Shown here: in pieces, positions 45,295 through 54,100 of the stretch
Position numbering within the stretch: position 1 is the stretch's first letter
Layout: each line of letters starts with the position of its first letter
Assembly (NCBI RefSeq): GCF_022352055.1
Contig: NZ_JAKRWM010000014.1
Coordinates: forward strand, 186,001 to 250,000
Direction: 5' to 3'
From: Cohnella mopanensis
Lineage (GTDB): Bacteria > Bacillota > Bacilli > Paenibacillales > Paenibacillaceae
Length of the DNA stretch: 64,000 nt
Program-made: the position numbers and the translations under genes
Notes under the pieces: generated by a model
Told to the model about the DNA's origin: nothing
Seen by the model: the letters and a program-made list of their open reading frames with translations, nothing else
Database searches by the model: none

Positions 45295-46005
45295 CTATCC
45301 GCGTTGTGCTAAGATTTGTTTGATAGTTAGCGTTTGTCCAGGCTCCATAACCCGTCCTTGGATTCCTTGGGCCGCTAGCCTATTCGTAAAATCGCGGCCG
45401 TCTTGCCGAATGGCCGGGAAGGTATTGAAGTGGATGGGAACGACGCACTTGGCTTGCAGCCATTGCGCGGCGGTAATCGCGTCCGACGGTCCCATTGTGA
45501 ACCGGTCGCCGATCGGCAAGAAGGCGAGATCGATCGGTTGACGCTCTCCAAGCCATTTCATGTCCCCGAACAAACCTGTATCTCCAGCGTAGTAGATCGT
45601 ATAGTCTTCGATCGTAAGCAGAAAGCCCACCGAAACTCCCATACTCAAGCTTTCTCCAGACGTATCCGTCACGGATGAGCTATGCAAAGCGGGAGTCACG
45701 TAAACTTTGCCGAAATCGAAGTTCCATTCCCCTCCGATGTTCATGATCTCGACGTCTACACCCTGCTTCCCCATATGAAGGGCAAGCTCTTCCGCCGCGA
45801 TGATGGGGGCGTTATTTTGTTTTGCAATGGCAACGGCGTCGGTGATATGATCAGTATGACCATGCGTCAGCAGGACGTAATGCGCTTGGATTTGTTCCGG
45901 TCGCGTGACGGCGACGGGATTGCCTGTCAAGAAAGGATCGAGAATAATCGAGCTTTCCCCTGTCATGATTTGGATACAAGAATGTCCGTGATAGCGAATG
46001 AGCAT
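45295..46005 (-). CDS. Metal-dependent hydrolase, MBL fold (YtkL/UPF0173 family)
   Basis: 236 residues with MBL motifs: YHGHSCIQIM, LLTHGHTDHITDAVAIAKQ (HxHxDH), YAGDTGLFGDMKWLG and the C-terminal VPIHFNTFPAIRQD. This matches YtkL-type UPF0173 hydrolases of unknown substrate, widely conserved in Bacilli. GGGAGA lies 11 nt before the ATG. It is divergent from the PaaX-like gene across 121 bp; an inverted repeat in that interval may be a shared operator. Confidence 0.92.
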   Translation of the reverse strand: MLIRYHGHSCIQIMTGESSIILDPFLTGNPVAVTRPEQIQAHYVLLTHGHTDHITDAVAIAKQNNAPIIAAEELALHMGKQGVDVEIMNIGGEWNFDFGKVYVTPALHSSSVTDTSGESLSMGVSVGFLLTIEDYTIYYAGDTGLFGDMKWLGERQPIDLAFLPIGDRFTMGPSDAITAAQWLQAKCVVPIHFNTFPAIRQDGRDFTNRLAAQGIQGRVMEPGQTLTIKQILAQRG

Positions 46006-46036
46006 TTGAAATCACATCTCCCTTTGTTTATAATAA

Positions 46037-46081
46037 AAATATAAACGTTCGTTGAATAATAAGTTATATTTATTTCGTGGT
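46037..46081. promoter_or_regulatory. Inverted repeat between the MBL hydrolase and PaaX-like genes
   Basis: AAATATAA (46037-46044) and TTATATTT (46074-46081) are exact inverted repeats separated by 29 bp in an AT-rich divergent promoter region. It is a candidate operator for the adjacent PaaX-like regulator. Binding is inferred from position only, and AT-rich DNA produces such repeats by chance. Confidence 0.35.
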
Positions 46082-46126
46082 GCTGTCAACTCTATTTTTC
46101 AATTTTTTCCTTAGGGGGTTCTTTTT

Positions 46127-46921
46127 GTGTTATCCGTCGAGAAGCAAATCCTCTATTTAATTTCGCGTGCGGAGAGCCTATCCGCCAAGGAGCTTATCCG
46201 GATTTACGAGGGACGCGGCATCGGCGCGCAGATCGTAAGGAACGCGTTGACGCGGCTGAAGAAGGACCGTTATGCGGAAGTAACCGCGCGTTCGATGTAT
46301 GCCGCTACTGGACTCGGCCGGGAGTATGTCGCCTCGATCAACCGGAAGCCGGGGCAATACGAACGGGAATGGGACGGAACTTGGTACTTCGTTATGTTCG
46401 AAATCCCCGAGGCGGAACGCAAGAAACGGGATGGATTTCGTGCGGATCTGGTGCAGCTCGGGTATGGCGGTTTGTATAAAGGGGTTTATGCTTCTCCGTG
46501 GCAGTACACGGAGGAGGTGCTTCGCCTTGGCGAAGTTCATGAGGTGCTCCCTTATTTGTCTTTGACCAAAGGGAGTTATCTGTTTAATCCGGTTACTTCC
46601 TTGCAAGCTCAGGCCATTTGGGATTTAGACAGGGTCGAAAGATTGTACGAGGAGAAGAGGGTTTGGTTCGATAACGCCTTTATACCTTCCTTAGGCGGAG
46701 TGATGGAGTCCGATCCGGATTACGATTTGCGGCTGTTTCTTAGCTTTCTTGAGCTGGGAGACGTCCTAGCGGAATTAGGTTTGCGGGATCCGATGCTTCC
46801 TAAAGAACTGCTCCCGGACACTTGGACGAATGGGATGACCATCGCGTTGTTCAATGAGAAGTTAAGATGGATCGCCAATCAAATTCCGAATGATTCGGCC
46901 TATCGCAGGTTCGTGGTATAG
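46127..46921 (+). CDS. PaaX-family transcriptional regulator
   Basis: 264 residues. N-terminal winged helix (about 8-75; LIRIYEGRGIGAQIVRNALTRL), central Cas2-like PaaX domain (WYFVMFEIPEAERKKRDGFR, GYGGLYKGVYASPW) and a C-terminal PaaX domain. PaaX represses phenylacetate catabolism and is relieved by phenylacetyl-CoA, but no paa genes are present here, so this paralogue must control something else; the divergent MBL-hydrolase/AEC pair is the nearest candidate. Start is GTG after TTAGGGGG. Confidence 0.88.
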   Translation: MLSVEKQILYLISRAESLSAKELIRIYEGRGIGAQIVRNALTRLKKDRYAEVTARSMYAATGLGREYVASINRKPGQYEREWDGTWYFVMFEIPEAERKKRDGFRADLVQLGYGGLYKGVYASPWQYTEEVLRLGEVHEVLPYLSLTKGSYLFNPVTSLQAQAIWDLDRVERLYEEKRVWFDNAFIPSLGGVMESDPDYDLRLFLSFLELGDVLAELGLRDPMLPKELLPDTWTNGMTIALFNEKLRWIANQIPNDSAYRRFVV

Positions 46922-46975
46922 CCGAATAGAGGGCCAAGGGATAGTTTCATCCAACTAAATAGTTGTGCAAAAACA

Positions 46976-47003
46976 AAGAAGACCCGCATCCGCGGGTCTT
47001 CTT
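46976..47003. terminator. Bidirectional terminator between PaaX-like and NlpC/P60 genes
   Basis: AAGAAGACCCGC (46976-46987) and GCGGGTCTTCTT (46992-47003) form a perfect 12-bp stem with a 4-nt loop. Leftward it is followed by UGUUUUUGC, a good U-tract for the NlpC/P60 gene. Confidence 0.85.
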
Positions 47004-47022
47004 AAATATTGCATGAAAAACG

Positions 47023-47529
47023 TTATTGCGGTTTAACTGCCGCTGCAACTTCAACGGCTTCTGGCTCGGTAGCTAATTTCTTGTACGATCCGTCGCTCAG
47101 GATGCGACGAGCGCCAAGATAACGCTTAGCGTAATAGCTCTCGTCCAAGGACGTGATGGTAACGCCTTTGGATGCTGCATGCGCGAAGTTGTTGTTGCCA
47201 ACATAGATTCCGACATGCGAGACTCCGCTGCCACTCGTATTGAAGAATACGAGATCTCCTGCACGAAGGTCCTCTGTAGCGACCTTGGACGCTTTTTCCC
47301 AGCTGAACAAATCTCTGGAAGTACGAGGCAAATCGATACCAAGCTCATTGAATACATACCCCGTAAATCCGGAGCAATCAAATCCGCTCGTAGTCGTTCC
47401 GCCGTATTCGTAGTTGATTCCGATGAGAGGTGCAACAGCCTTGTCTAACTTGGAGTCTGCGAATGCGCTGCTTACCTGTACAGCTAAGAGTACTGCTAGG
47501 GAAAACAAAAACACTGACACTTTGCGCAA
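47023..47529 (-). CDS. Secreted NlpC/P60 cell-wall peptidase
   Basis: 168 residues. Signal peptide 1-24 (cleavage after SAFA), then a C40 domain with catalytic Cys52 in FDCSGFTGYVFN, His in GVSHVGIYVG and a second His in FAHAASKGV. It should hydrolyse D-Glu-type stem-peptide bonds in peptidoglycan. The start is TTG 47529, 9 nt after AAGGAG; no ATG fits. A ydaO-type c-di-AMP riboswitch lies directly upstream, a common control of wall hydrolases in Paenibacillaceae. C-terminal tail is short and Ala/Val/Glu-rich. Confidence 0.93.
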   Translation of the reverse strand: MRKVSVFLFSLAVLLAVQVSSAFADSKLDKAVAPLIGINYEYGGTTTSGFDCSGFTGYVFNELGIDLPRTSRDLFSWEKASKVATEDLRAGDLVFFNTSGSGVSHVGIYVGNNNFAHAASKGVTITSLDESYYAKRYLGARRILSDGSYKKLATEPEAVEVAAAVKPQ

Positions 47530-47547
47530 AACCGGTGACTCCTTCCA

Positions 47548-47680
47548 ATGCCTACGAGGTTAGCTGGAGGGTTCGGTAGAAGGTTCCCCTATGGCTCCTG
47601 TGAAGCAAAGCCAATTCACCCGTATTAATGGTTCCCCCGTTTCCCGTTTGCGCGGGAACTCGGCAATTTTTGATTTCTTA
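47548..47680 (-). ncRNA. Cyclic di-AMP riboswitch (ydaO/yuaA type)
   Basis: In the leader of the NlpC/P60 gene, reading leftward, the conserved blocks appear in order: GCCGAGTTCCCGCG, GGGGGAACC, GGGTGAAT, AGGGGAACCTTCTACCGAAC, CAGCTAACCTCGTAGGC. These are hallmark segments of the ydaO motif, which turns expression off when c-di-AMP binds. Distance to the start codon is about 20 nt, so control could be by translation as well as by termination; no clear terminator stem follows. Confidence 0.93.
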
Positions 47681-47811
47681 GCTTTATATATTCGGTTATC
47701 GTGACGAATTTCCTGCAAATGCTAAATGAGAATTCCTTAATCTGGAGTGTAAAACTAGGAATGGATCCCCCCCTTATTGCCTATATTTATCCCGCCGATA
47801 ATAACGCCAAA

Positions 47812-47845
47812 CCCCGGTCGCGGCCTGAAAGAGGCGCAACCGGGG
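47812..47845 (-). terminator. Terminator of the M1 peptidase/membrane protein operon
   Basis: CCCCGGTCGCGGCCT (47812-47826) pairs, with mismatches, with AGGCGCAACCGGGG (47832-47845). Leftward the stem is followed by UUUGGCGUUAUU, a weak U-tract. It lies about 40 bp beyond the stop of the membrane protein gene. Confidence 0.6.
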
Positions 47846-47886
47846 AATGTCCCGGGTCAATTATTGTCGAATGGGACGAGAGAAGC

Positions 47887-48702
47887 TTACGACTCCGTAT
47901 TGCACCAAACCTCGTACTGCGAAGCGGAAGTCCACAGCTTGAGGAGAGAGCGAACGAAGTGGAAAGCTTGGTGCAGCGCTACGGCGAGAAAGCCCGACCA
48001 GAGCAATGAGACGGCCCAGGCTGTAGCGGACACTGCCAAACCAATGCCGAGCAATATGAAAGTGATTCCAAGCAGAGGGAACGCCCGGCGAAGCGCCAAT
48101 CCCAGACCCTTGAAGATTCCTTCCCGCGAAACCGCTCCGAACTGCATGAATTGAAACAGCAGGTGAAGCGCCAACCCCAACGCCATCCATGCGACGGCGT
48201 AAGGCAGCAGTCCCTGGAGCCAAGCCGTTAAGGAGGGTTCTGAGAGAAACCGTTCTTTGGCAAGTGGCAGCAACCATACGGCGGGCAGTATAATTAACCC
48301 ATTCTCCAGCCAGTAAAGCGCTGTGACCGGCTTCCAAACCTGACGCATTCCTTGCAATACGCGGGTCCCTTCTCCTTCCACCGCATGGTGGAAAGAGTAA
48401 TAAACGCCGGCATTGAGCAGAGGAGTAAGCACCATCCGCAGGAGCAACAATCCGCCTAACATCCACAGGACTTCATTGACCAGATCTGTCTTGAGCAGGC
48501 GAAATTGGGCTTCGATAAGGAACAGATGGGCTGCGTCGGAGTTGGGGTGTTCCTCGGGATAACGCGCCAGAATGGGCGTTACGACCGAGTCGACGAACCG
48601 ATATAGGAAAAATCCCCACAGCAAGCGATACAGGAATAGAAGAACCAATACATACTTATGCCGAACGGTGATGTCCCATCCCTTTTTCAATAAAAGACGC
48701 AT
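47887..48702 (-). CDS. Hypothetical integral membrane protein
   Basis: 271 residues that I do not recognise as a named family. Hydrophobic segments at about 17-37, 78-98, 128-146, 160-183 and 205-232 suggest five or six helices, with a basic cytoplasmic N-terminus (MRLLLKKGWD). It lies 12 bp after the M1 peptidase stop, with AGGTGATG before its ATG, so the two are co-transcribed and may work together at the membrane. A transport or assembly-helper role cannot be distinguished. Confidence 0.8.
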   Translation of the reverse strand: MRLLLKKGWDITVRHKYVLVLLFLYRLLWGFFLYRFVDSVVTPILARYPEEHPNSDAAHLFLIEAQFRLLKTDLVNEVLWMLGGLLLLRMVLTPLLNAGVYYSFHHAVEGEGTRVLQGMRQVWKPVTALYWLENGLIILPAVWLLPLAKERFLSEPSLTAWLQGLLPYAVAWMALGLALHLLFQFMQFGAVSREGIFKGLGLALRRAFPLLGITFILLGIGLAVSATAWAVSLLWSGFLAVALHQAFHFVRSLLKLWTSASQYEVWCNTES

Positions 48703-48714
48703 GAATTCATCACC

Positions 48715-50709
48715 TCACCATACCATTGTTCCGAACAGACCCTCAATGATTTGCGTTATTCCGGTCGCGAAGCGGGAACGCTGCTCTTGGGGGACTTCGG
48801 CCTTGAGATAATTGTTGTACCTGCGGTTATCGAGAACGACGTTCAAGCTAGGATCGATTGTCGCATACACCAACGGAGTCGCGGAATGGAGCTTTAGCTG
48901 AACATGGGATTGCACGCCGTCCCACTTCTTGCGCAACATTTGGCCGTCTTGAAATTTGAGCCAGATCGAGACGGGTTGCGGACTTCCTCCATAGCGTCGT
49001 AGAAGGACGAGGCTTTCGTAACCATCGTCAATCTTGCGGGTGCTGATCGTATCGACCGCATAATCGGCCATTTCCCCCTTCTGCACGTAGGCTTGGAAGA
49101 AGTCGGCCCATTTCGTTTTCGTTACGGATTCCACGACCTTCTGAAAGTCCGAAGACGAAGGATGTTTAAACCTGTACTTCTGAAAATAAGTGCGCATAAT
49201 CTTGCTCATCGTTTTGTCGCCCACTTGACGTTCTAAGGCGGAAAGCACGAGTTTGCCCCTTAAGTAGACGTTCTCGGCGTACCTGTCCGAGGAACTGAAG
49301 CCCCAGGAAGCTTGATGAAGCGGTTCCGGATGGGTCATGTAGCTGGATTCGATCGTTAAGTTGGGAACGACGCCGTAGATGCTGGCCATCAGCTTATCTT
49401 CGGTATAGGAAGTGAAACCCTCGTCCAGCCATGCCTCTTCGAATTCATTGGAAGCAACCAACCCATACCAATACTGATGGGCGATCTCATGGACAAGCGT
49501 GCGCTCCAGCTCATAACCCGGATTGTTGTTCTGCGCGGCGGCGGCGGTGACGAGCGTCGGGTATTCCATGCCCCCCGCGCCATTGCCGTTGTTCGGCGGC
49601 ACTATGACCGACAGGGTGGAATAAGGGTATTCGCCGTACCACTGTCCGAGCTTGGCTAAAGCGGATTTGGCGGCATGCATGTAACGGTCTTTCAAATCTT
49701 TGTGCAAGGGGTCTAAATAAAGCTTGATACGCACGCCAGGAATACCAGGAGCAGAGAAGGAGTCTTCTACATATTCGAAGTTAGGCGAAGCGGACCAGGC
49801 GAAGTCATGGACGTCATCGGCGTAAAATTGGAGGCTTTTGCGACCTCCGGCTATAATGGGCGATTTCGTCTGAAAGCCGGTTGCCGCCACCTTGTACGTC
49901 TCGGGAACGTCGATGCGCACGCTGTAGATTCCGAAGTCCGCGAAAAACTCCGAGTTGCCATGGTACTGGTGCAAATTCCAGCCTTCGGTTGCGCGTCCTC
50001 GCATGCCGGCCGTTTCGTATACGGCTATTTTCGGAAACCATTGACCCGCCATTACGAAGTCCCCGGCCTTGCCCATACGGGCAAATACGTCCGGAAGCTT
50101 AACCGTGAATTTCATGCGTACGGTAACGGACATGCCGGGCTTGACCGGCTCGGGAAGACGGAAGGTAACGAGCGTGCGATCGCTCTTGTTGCCATCGTCC
50201 GGTTGGACATAATGAAGGCGAGGCAGCAGCGTTTCTCCCTCTTCGGTCGTCAAGGAAGTAAGCTCCATGCTCCCGTAGCTGCCCGACTTCATCTTGTCGC
50301 CTCTTAGCTGGCCTTTGGATTCTTTCATGAAGGTACTCCCAGGCGCGAAGGCATTCGGATACAGATGGAAATAAAGCTCCGAGACGGCTTTACGTCCCGG
50401 GTTTTTCCAAGTTACGGTCTGTTCACCGGCTAAGCTCCCGTTCTTCTCGTCAAGGGCAACGGAAATATGGTATTCCGTTACGCGATTGCTGAGTATGACG
50501 GCTTGCGGTTTCAGAGGCACATCAGGACCAGGCTCGGCCTTGTGATTCGCCGCGGCCGGTGTAGCCGTAACCGGCAACTCGGACAGCGAGGAAGCCGGCA
50601 AAGCATATTGATCCACCCAAGCGTCGGCAAATCCGAATCGAACAGACAATACAAGTACAGCAGCGGCAGCGACGAAAAGTAACATTCGCAGCGAACGGCG
50701 CTTAGGCAT
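48715..50709 (-). CDS. M1-family zinc metallopeptidase, membrane anchored
   Basis: 664 residues. An N-terminal hydrophobic helix (about 8-26) serves as signal anchor. The catalytic HEIAHQYW motif is followed, after 18 residues, by the zinc-binding Glu in LDEGFTSY, and GGMEYPTLV is the GxMEN-like exopeptidase motif (Tyr in place of Asn). Gluzincin M1 enzymes trim N-terminal residues; an extracytoplasmic location suggests peptide scavenging or envelope protein processing. GGGAGGG 8 nt before ATG 50709 decides the start over ATG 50736. Confidence 0.9.
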   Translation of the reverse strand: MPKRRSLRMLLFVAAAAVLVLSVRFGFADAWVDQYALPASSLSELPVTATPAAANHKAEPGPDVPLKPQAVILSNRVTEYHISVALDEKNGSLAGEQTVTWKNPGRKAVSELYFHLYPNAFAPGSTFMKESKGQLRGDKMKSGSYGSMELTSLTTEEGETLLPRLHYVQPDDGNKSDRTLVTFRLPEPVKPGMSVTVRMKFTVKLPDVFARMGKAGDFVMAGQWFPKIAVYETAGMRGRATEGWNLHQYHGNSEFFADFGIYSVRIDVPETYKVAATGFQTKSPIIAGGRKSLQFYADDVHDFAWSASPNFEYVEDSFSAPGIPGVRIKLYLDPLHKDLKDRYMHAAKSALAKLGQWYGEYPYSTLSVIVPPNNGNGAGGMEYPTLVTAAAAQNNNPGYELERTLVHEIAHQYWYGLVASNEFEEAWLDEGFTSYTEDKLMASIYGVVPNLTIESSYMTHPEPLHQASWGFSSSDRYAENVYLRGKLVLSALERQVGDKTMSKIMRTYFQKYRFKHPSSSDFQKVVESVTKTKWADFFQAYVQKGEMADYAVDTISTRKIDDGYESLVLLRRYGGSPQPVSIWLKFQDGQMLRKKWDGVQSHVQLKLHSATPLVYATIDPSLNVVLDNRRYNNYLKAEVPQEQRSRFATGITQIIEGLFGTMVW

Positions 50710-50885
50710 ACGGATAACCCTCCCGTTGACAAGCATCTACGAGATATATATGTGGGTTGTCCGCGGATTATATCTTCGTCTAGAGAGAAAGTGGGATAAG
50801 CTTTGTGAGATTATCTCTTAGGACGATCGAAGTAGATTGGTGTCGCAGATAGAAATTTTTACGACATTTTCTTGTGCAACTTTTG

Positions 50886-50899
50886 TGCAAACGTTACCA
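50886..50899 (+). promoter_or_regulatory. cre site 1 upstream of the amylopullulanase gene
   Basis: TGCAAACGTTACCA fits the catabolite-responsive element consensus TGNAARCGNWWNCA at every position. It lies about 85 bp upstream of the promoter -35 and would bind CcpA-HPr(Ser-P). Confidence 0.7.
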
Positions 50900-50969
50900 A
50901 ATGGGCGTTTTTAGAGAATTAAATGTCATTTCACAAGATTTTTGATCATTTTGTAGGTTAATTTTTGAA

Positions 50970-51026
50970 TTGACAGCGTTTTATTGGCAGTAGTAATATA
51001 AAATTTGATTAAGGCAAACGCTTTCA
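50970..51026 (+). promoter_or_regulatory. Promoter of the amylopullulanase gene with downstream cre site 2
   Basis: TTGACA (50970-50975) and TAATAT (50994-50999) are separated by 18 bp. GGCAAACGCTTTCA (51013-51026) matches the cre consensus with one change and sits just past the expected transcription start, a location that gives strong CcpA repression. Confidence 0.7.
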
Positions 51027-51098
51027 TTTCCTTATTGTATCAATAAAGCTGTGAGAACGGCTGGAGATGAGAGTCGTTTGCATTTGTTGGTCTTTTTG

Positions 51099-51112
51099 TG
51101 CAAACGTTTGCG
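51099..51112 (+). promoter_or_regulatory. cre site 3 in the amylopullulanase leader
   Basis: TGCAAACGTTTGCG, with the perfect palindrome GCAAACGTTTGC, differs from the cre consensus only at the last base. In the 5' untranslated region, where it could act as a transcription roadblock. Confidence 0.65.
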
Positions 51113-51183
51113 TATTTAAGAAAAGCATTACGGCTTTGCAGCTTTATAGCTTGTTGAATGATAAAGACGGGGAGGCAAAAGGA

Positions 51184-54100
51184 ATGAAGTTCGGTTTGAG
51201 AAGCAAGAAGATGTTTGCGATTCTATTATCGCTTGCTCTTGTATGGTCTTGTATCGGAGTAAATCCGAATCGGGCAGGCGCGGTTTCGTCTACGACCGCT
51301 ACATTGGCTGGTAATTTGCAGTCGAAGCTGGGAGGTACGGATTGGACTCCTTCGGATACTGCGACAATCATGCAGGACATGGGCGATGGCAACTATCAAT
51401 TTACGGGAAGTCTGCCTGCCGGTACTTATGAGTTCAAGGTAGCGATTAATGGAAAATGGGACGAAAACTATGGGGTTGGCAGTTATACGAATCCAGCGAA
51501 AACGGGCACAGACAATATCGTTCTCACTCTGCCCGCACCGCAGACGGTAACGTTTTATTACAACCATAATACTCACAAGATCGCGGATTCAACATATTAC
51601 ACTCCGATCGCGGCGAACAAGCTGCCTCGCGTAGTAGGAAGCTTGCAGACGGAGATTGGAGATCCGACGGATTGGGATCCGGGAACCGCTAGCGCGATTA
51701 TGACCGATCCGGACTTCGATAATGTATACTCGGTAACCAAAACAGTTTATCAAGGCACCTATGAGTACAAGATCGTGCTTGGGAATGACTGGGCCGACCA
51801 GGCTTATCCGGGATCCAATAAATCTTTGGTTCTGCCGCAAGAGCTTCCTGTAACATTTAAATATAATAATAACGACAACAGCGTAGCAGCCGACTTCATT
51901 GTGCCTGTTGATCCTAATGCAGGGGTTCCAGTACCTGCAGGTCATCTACGGGTTCATTACAATGGCGCCTATAATGGGGTAGGCTTGTGGACGTTCAATG
52001 ATGTAGATGCTTCACCTGTAACTTGGCCGATAGACGCCATTCCTTTTACATCCGCGCAAGTGGATAGCTATGGTGCTTATCTAGATTTACCGCTTAAAGC
52101 GAATGCCAAGAAAGTTGGCCTCGTCGTTGTTAATCGGACTACGCAAGCTAAAGACGGCGGAGATAAAGTGTTCGAACTGACTTCGCCGGCAATGAACGAA
52201 GTGTGGCTCCAAACGAACTCTGATGCCGTTCTTCCTTATGAGCCAGTTACGCTTGCACCGAACACCGTGCGCATTCATTACACTAGAGGCGATAAAGATT
52301 ACAGTAAATTTGGCCTATGGTTGTTCGATGATGTCGCTGTGAAATCCGATCAATTAGGTAAGTGGCCGATGGCGGCAACCCCATTCGCCAATACCGATCG
52401 CTATGGGGCTTACATTGATGTTCCTTATAAAGCAGATGCGAAGAAAATTAGCTTTATTGCCGTAAAACGAGAAGGTTCTGGCGATAAAGACCGCGATACC
52501 AAAGAGTTCGCTCTGATGAGTAAATATTCGCACATCTGGATCAAACAAGGCGATGATAACGTATATATTTCTCCATACGGAGATTTGGCAACCGCTATCG
52601 TCTCCGCGGAAGTCGTGTCTCCAAGCAAAGTTCGTCTCGTCTTCACGATGACAACCGGACTCGATTCAGCGGCTCTATTGAGCGGATTAACGATTAAAGA
52701 CAAAGATGGCAACCCGGTCACCGTTAATCAAGTCGCGATTCAAGATGCGACAACGGTAGTGGCGGATGCCGCCCTTAATCTAGACAAACTTCCGCTAAGC
52801 ATCACCTATTCCGGCAGGACGGTGTCCGCCGCTTCCGGTTGGAGACTGCTAGACGAGTTATACGACTATCAAGGGAACGACCTTGGCGCGACGTACAACG
52901 CGGATGGGACTGCGACATTGAAGCTATGGGCTCCGTCGGCCAGCTCCGTGTCGGTGGACTTATTCGACAAGAACGATTCAACGTTGCAAATCGGCAATTT
53001 CCCTCTGACTAAAGGGGATAAAGGAGTATGGTCTAAAACCGTTACCGTAAATAAAAATAATAGCAAGGTAGACAGCAAAGGCTACTTCTATCAATTCAAA
53101 GTGACCAATGATGGCGTAACCAAAGCGGTTCTTGACCCTTATGCCAAGTCGATGGCGCAATTCACGGTGAATACGAAAGGAGAAGCGGGTCCTGACGGCG
53201 ACCTGGTAGGTAAAGCGGCGATCGTCGATCTGAATGGCACGGATCCGGTAGGGTATGATTTTGCGCATATCGATGGTTACGAGAAGAGAGAAGACGCTAT
53301 TATTCTGGAAGCGCATATTCGGGATTTTACGTCGGATCCTTCGATCCAAAGCGATTTGAATGCAAGATGGGGCTCCTACTCGGCCTTTATCGATAAGCTT
53401 GATTACATCAAAGCGCAGGGAGTCACCCATATTCAACTCATGCCGGTCATGGCTTGGTATTACGGGGACGAATCCAAGATGGACCAAAGGGAATTGGGTT
53501 ATTCCGCTAAGGATAATGAATACAACTGGGGCTATGACCCTCACAACTATTTTTCGCCGGATGGAGCATATTCCGAGAATGCGGCCGATCCTGAGCTGAG
53601 AATTAAAGAGCTAAAGGGTTTGATCGATGCTATTCATGATAGAGGAATGGGTGTTCTTCTAGACGTTGTTTATACTCATATGGCGAAAACAGACACTTTG
53701 AACGATATCGTTCCAGACTACTATGCATGGAAAGACCCAAATGGTAATTTCATCGGAGCATTTGGAAATATGTTAGCTACGAATCATAAGATGGCGGAAA
53801 AGCTCATGGTAGATTCCGTTAAATATTGGTTCGACGAGTACAAAATCGATGGTATGCGTTGGGATATGATGGGCTACGCAACCCAGGATTCCGTGCAAAA
53901 TGCCTATAACGCGGCAGCTGCCATTAATCCGAATGCGTTGTTCATCGGCGAAGGCTGGAAGGACTTCGCGGGCGACAAAGCCGATCCTTCTCTGGCCGGC
54001 CAAGGCGCAGACCAGAAATGGATGGATAAGACGGATAGCGTTGGCGTGTTCTCCGACGAGATGCGCAACGAGTTGAAATCCGGCTATCCTACGGAAGGCC

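Noticed and set aside
47701..48009. Rightward 102-codon ORF
   Set aside because: It overlaps the terminator and 3' end of the leftward membrane protein gene, and has no family resemblance or ribosome binding site.
51067..51183. In-frame upstream extension of the amylopullulanase gene
   Set aside because: It would place cre site 3 in coding sequence and put a Cys-rich, non-signal leader before a normal signal peptide. ATG 51184 has the strong ribosome binding site.
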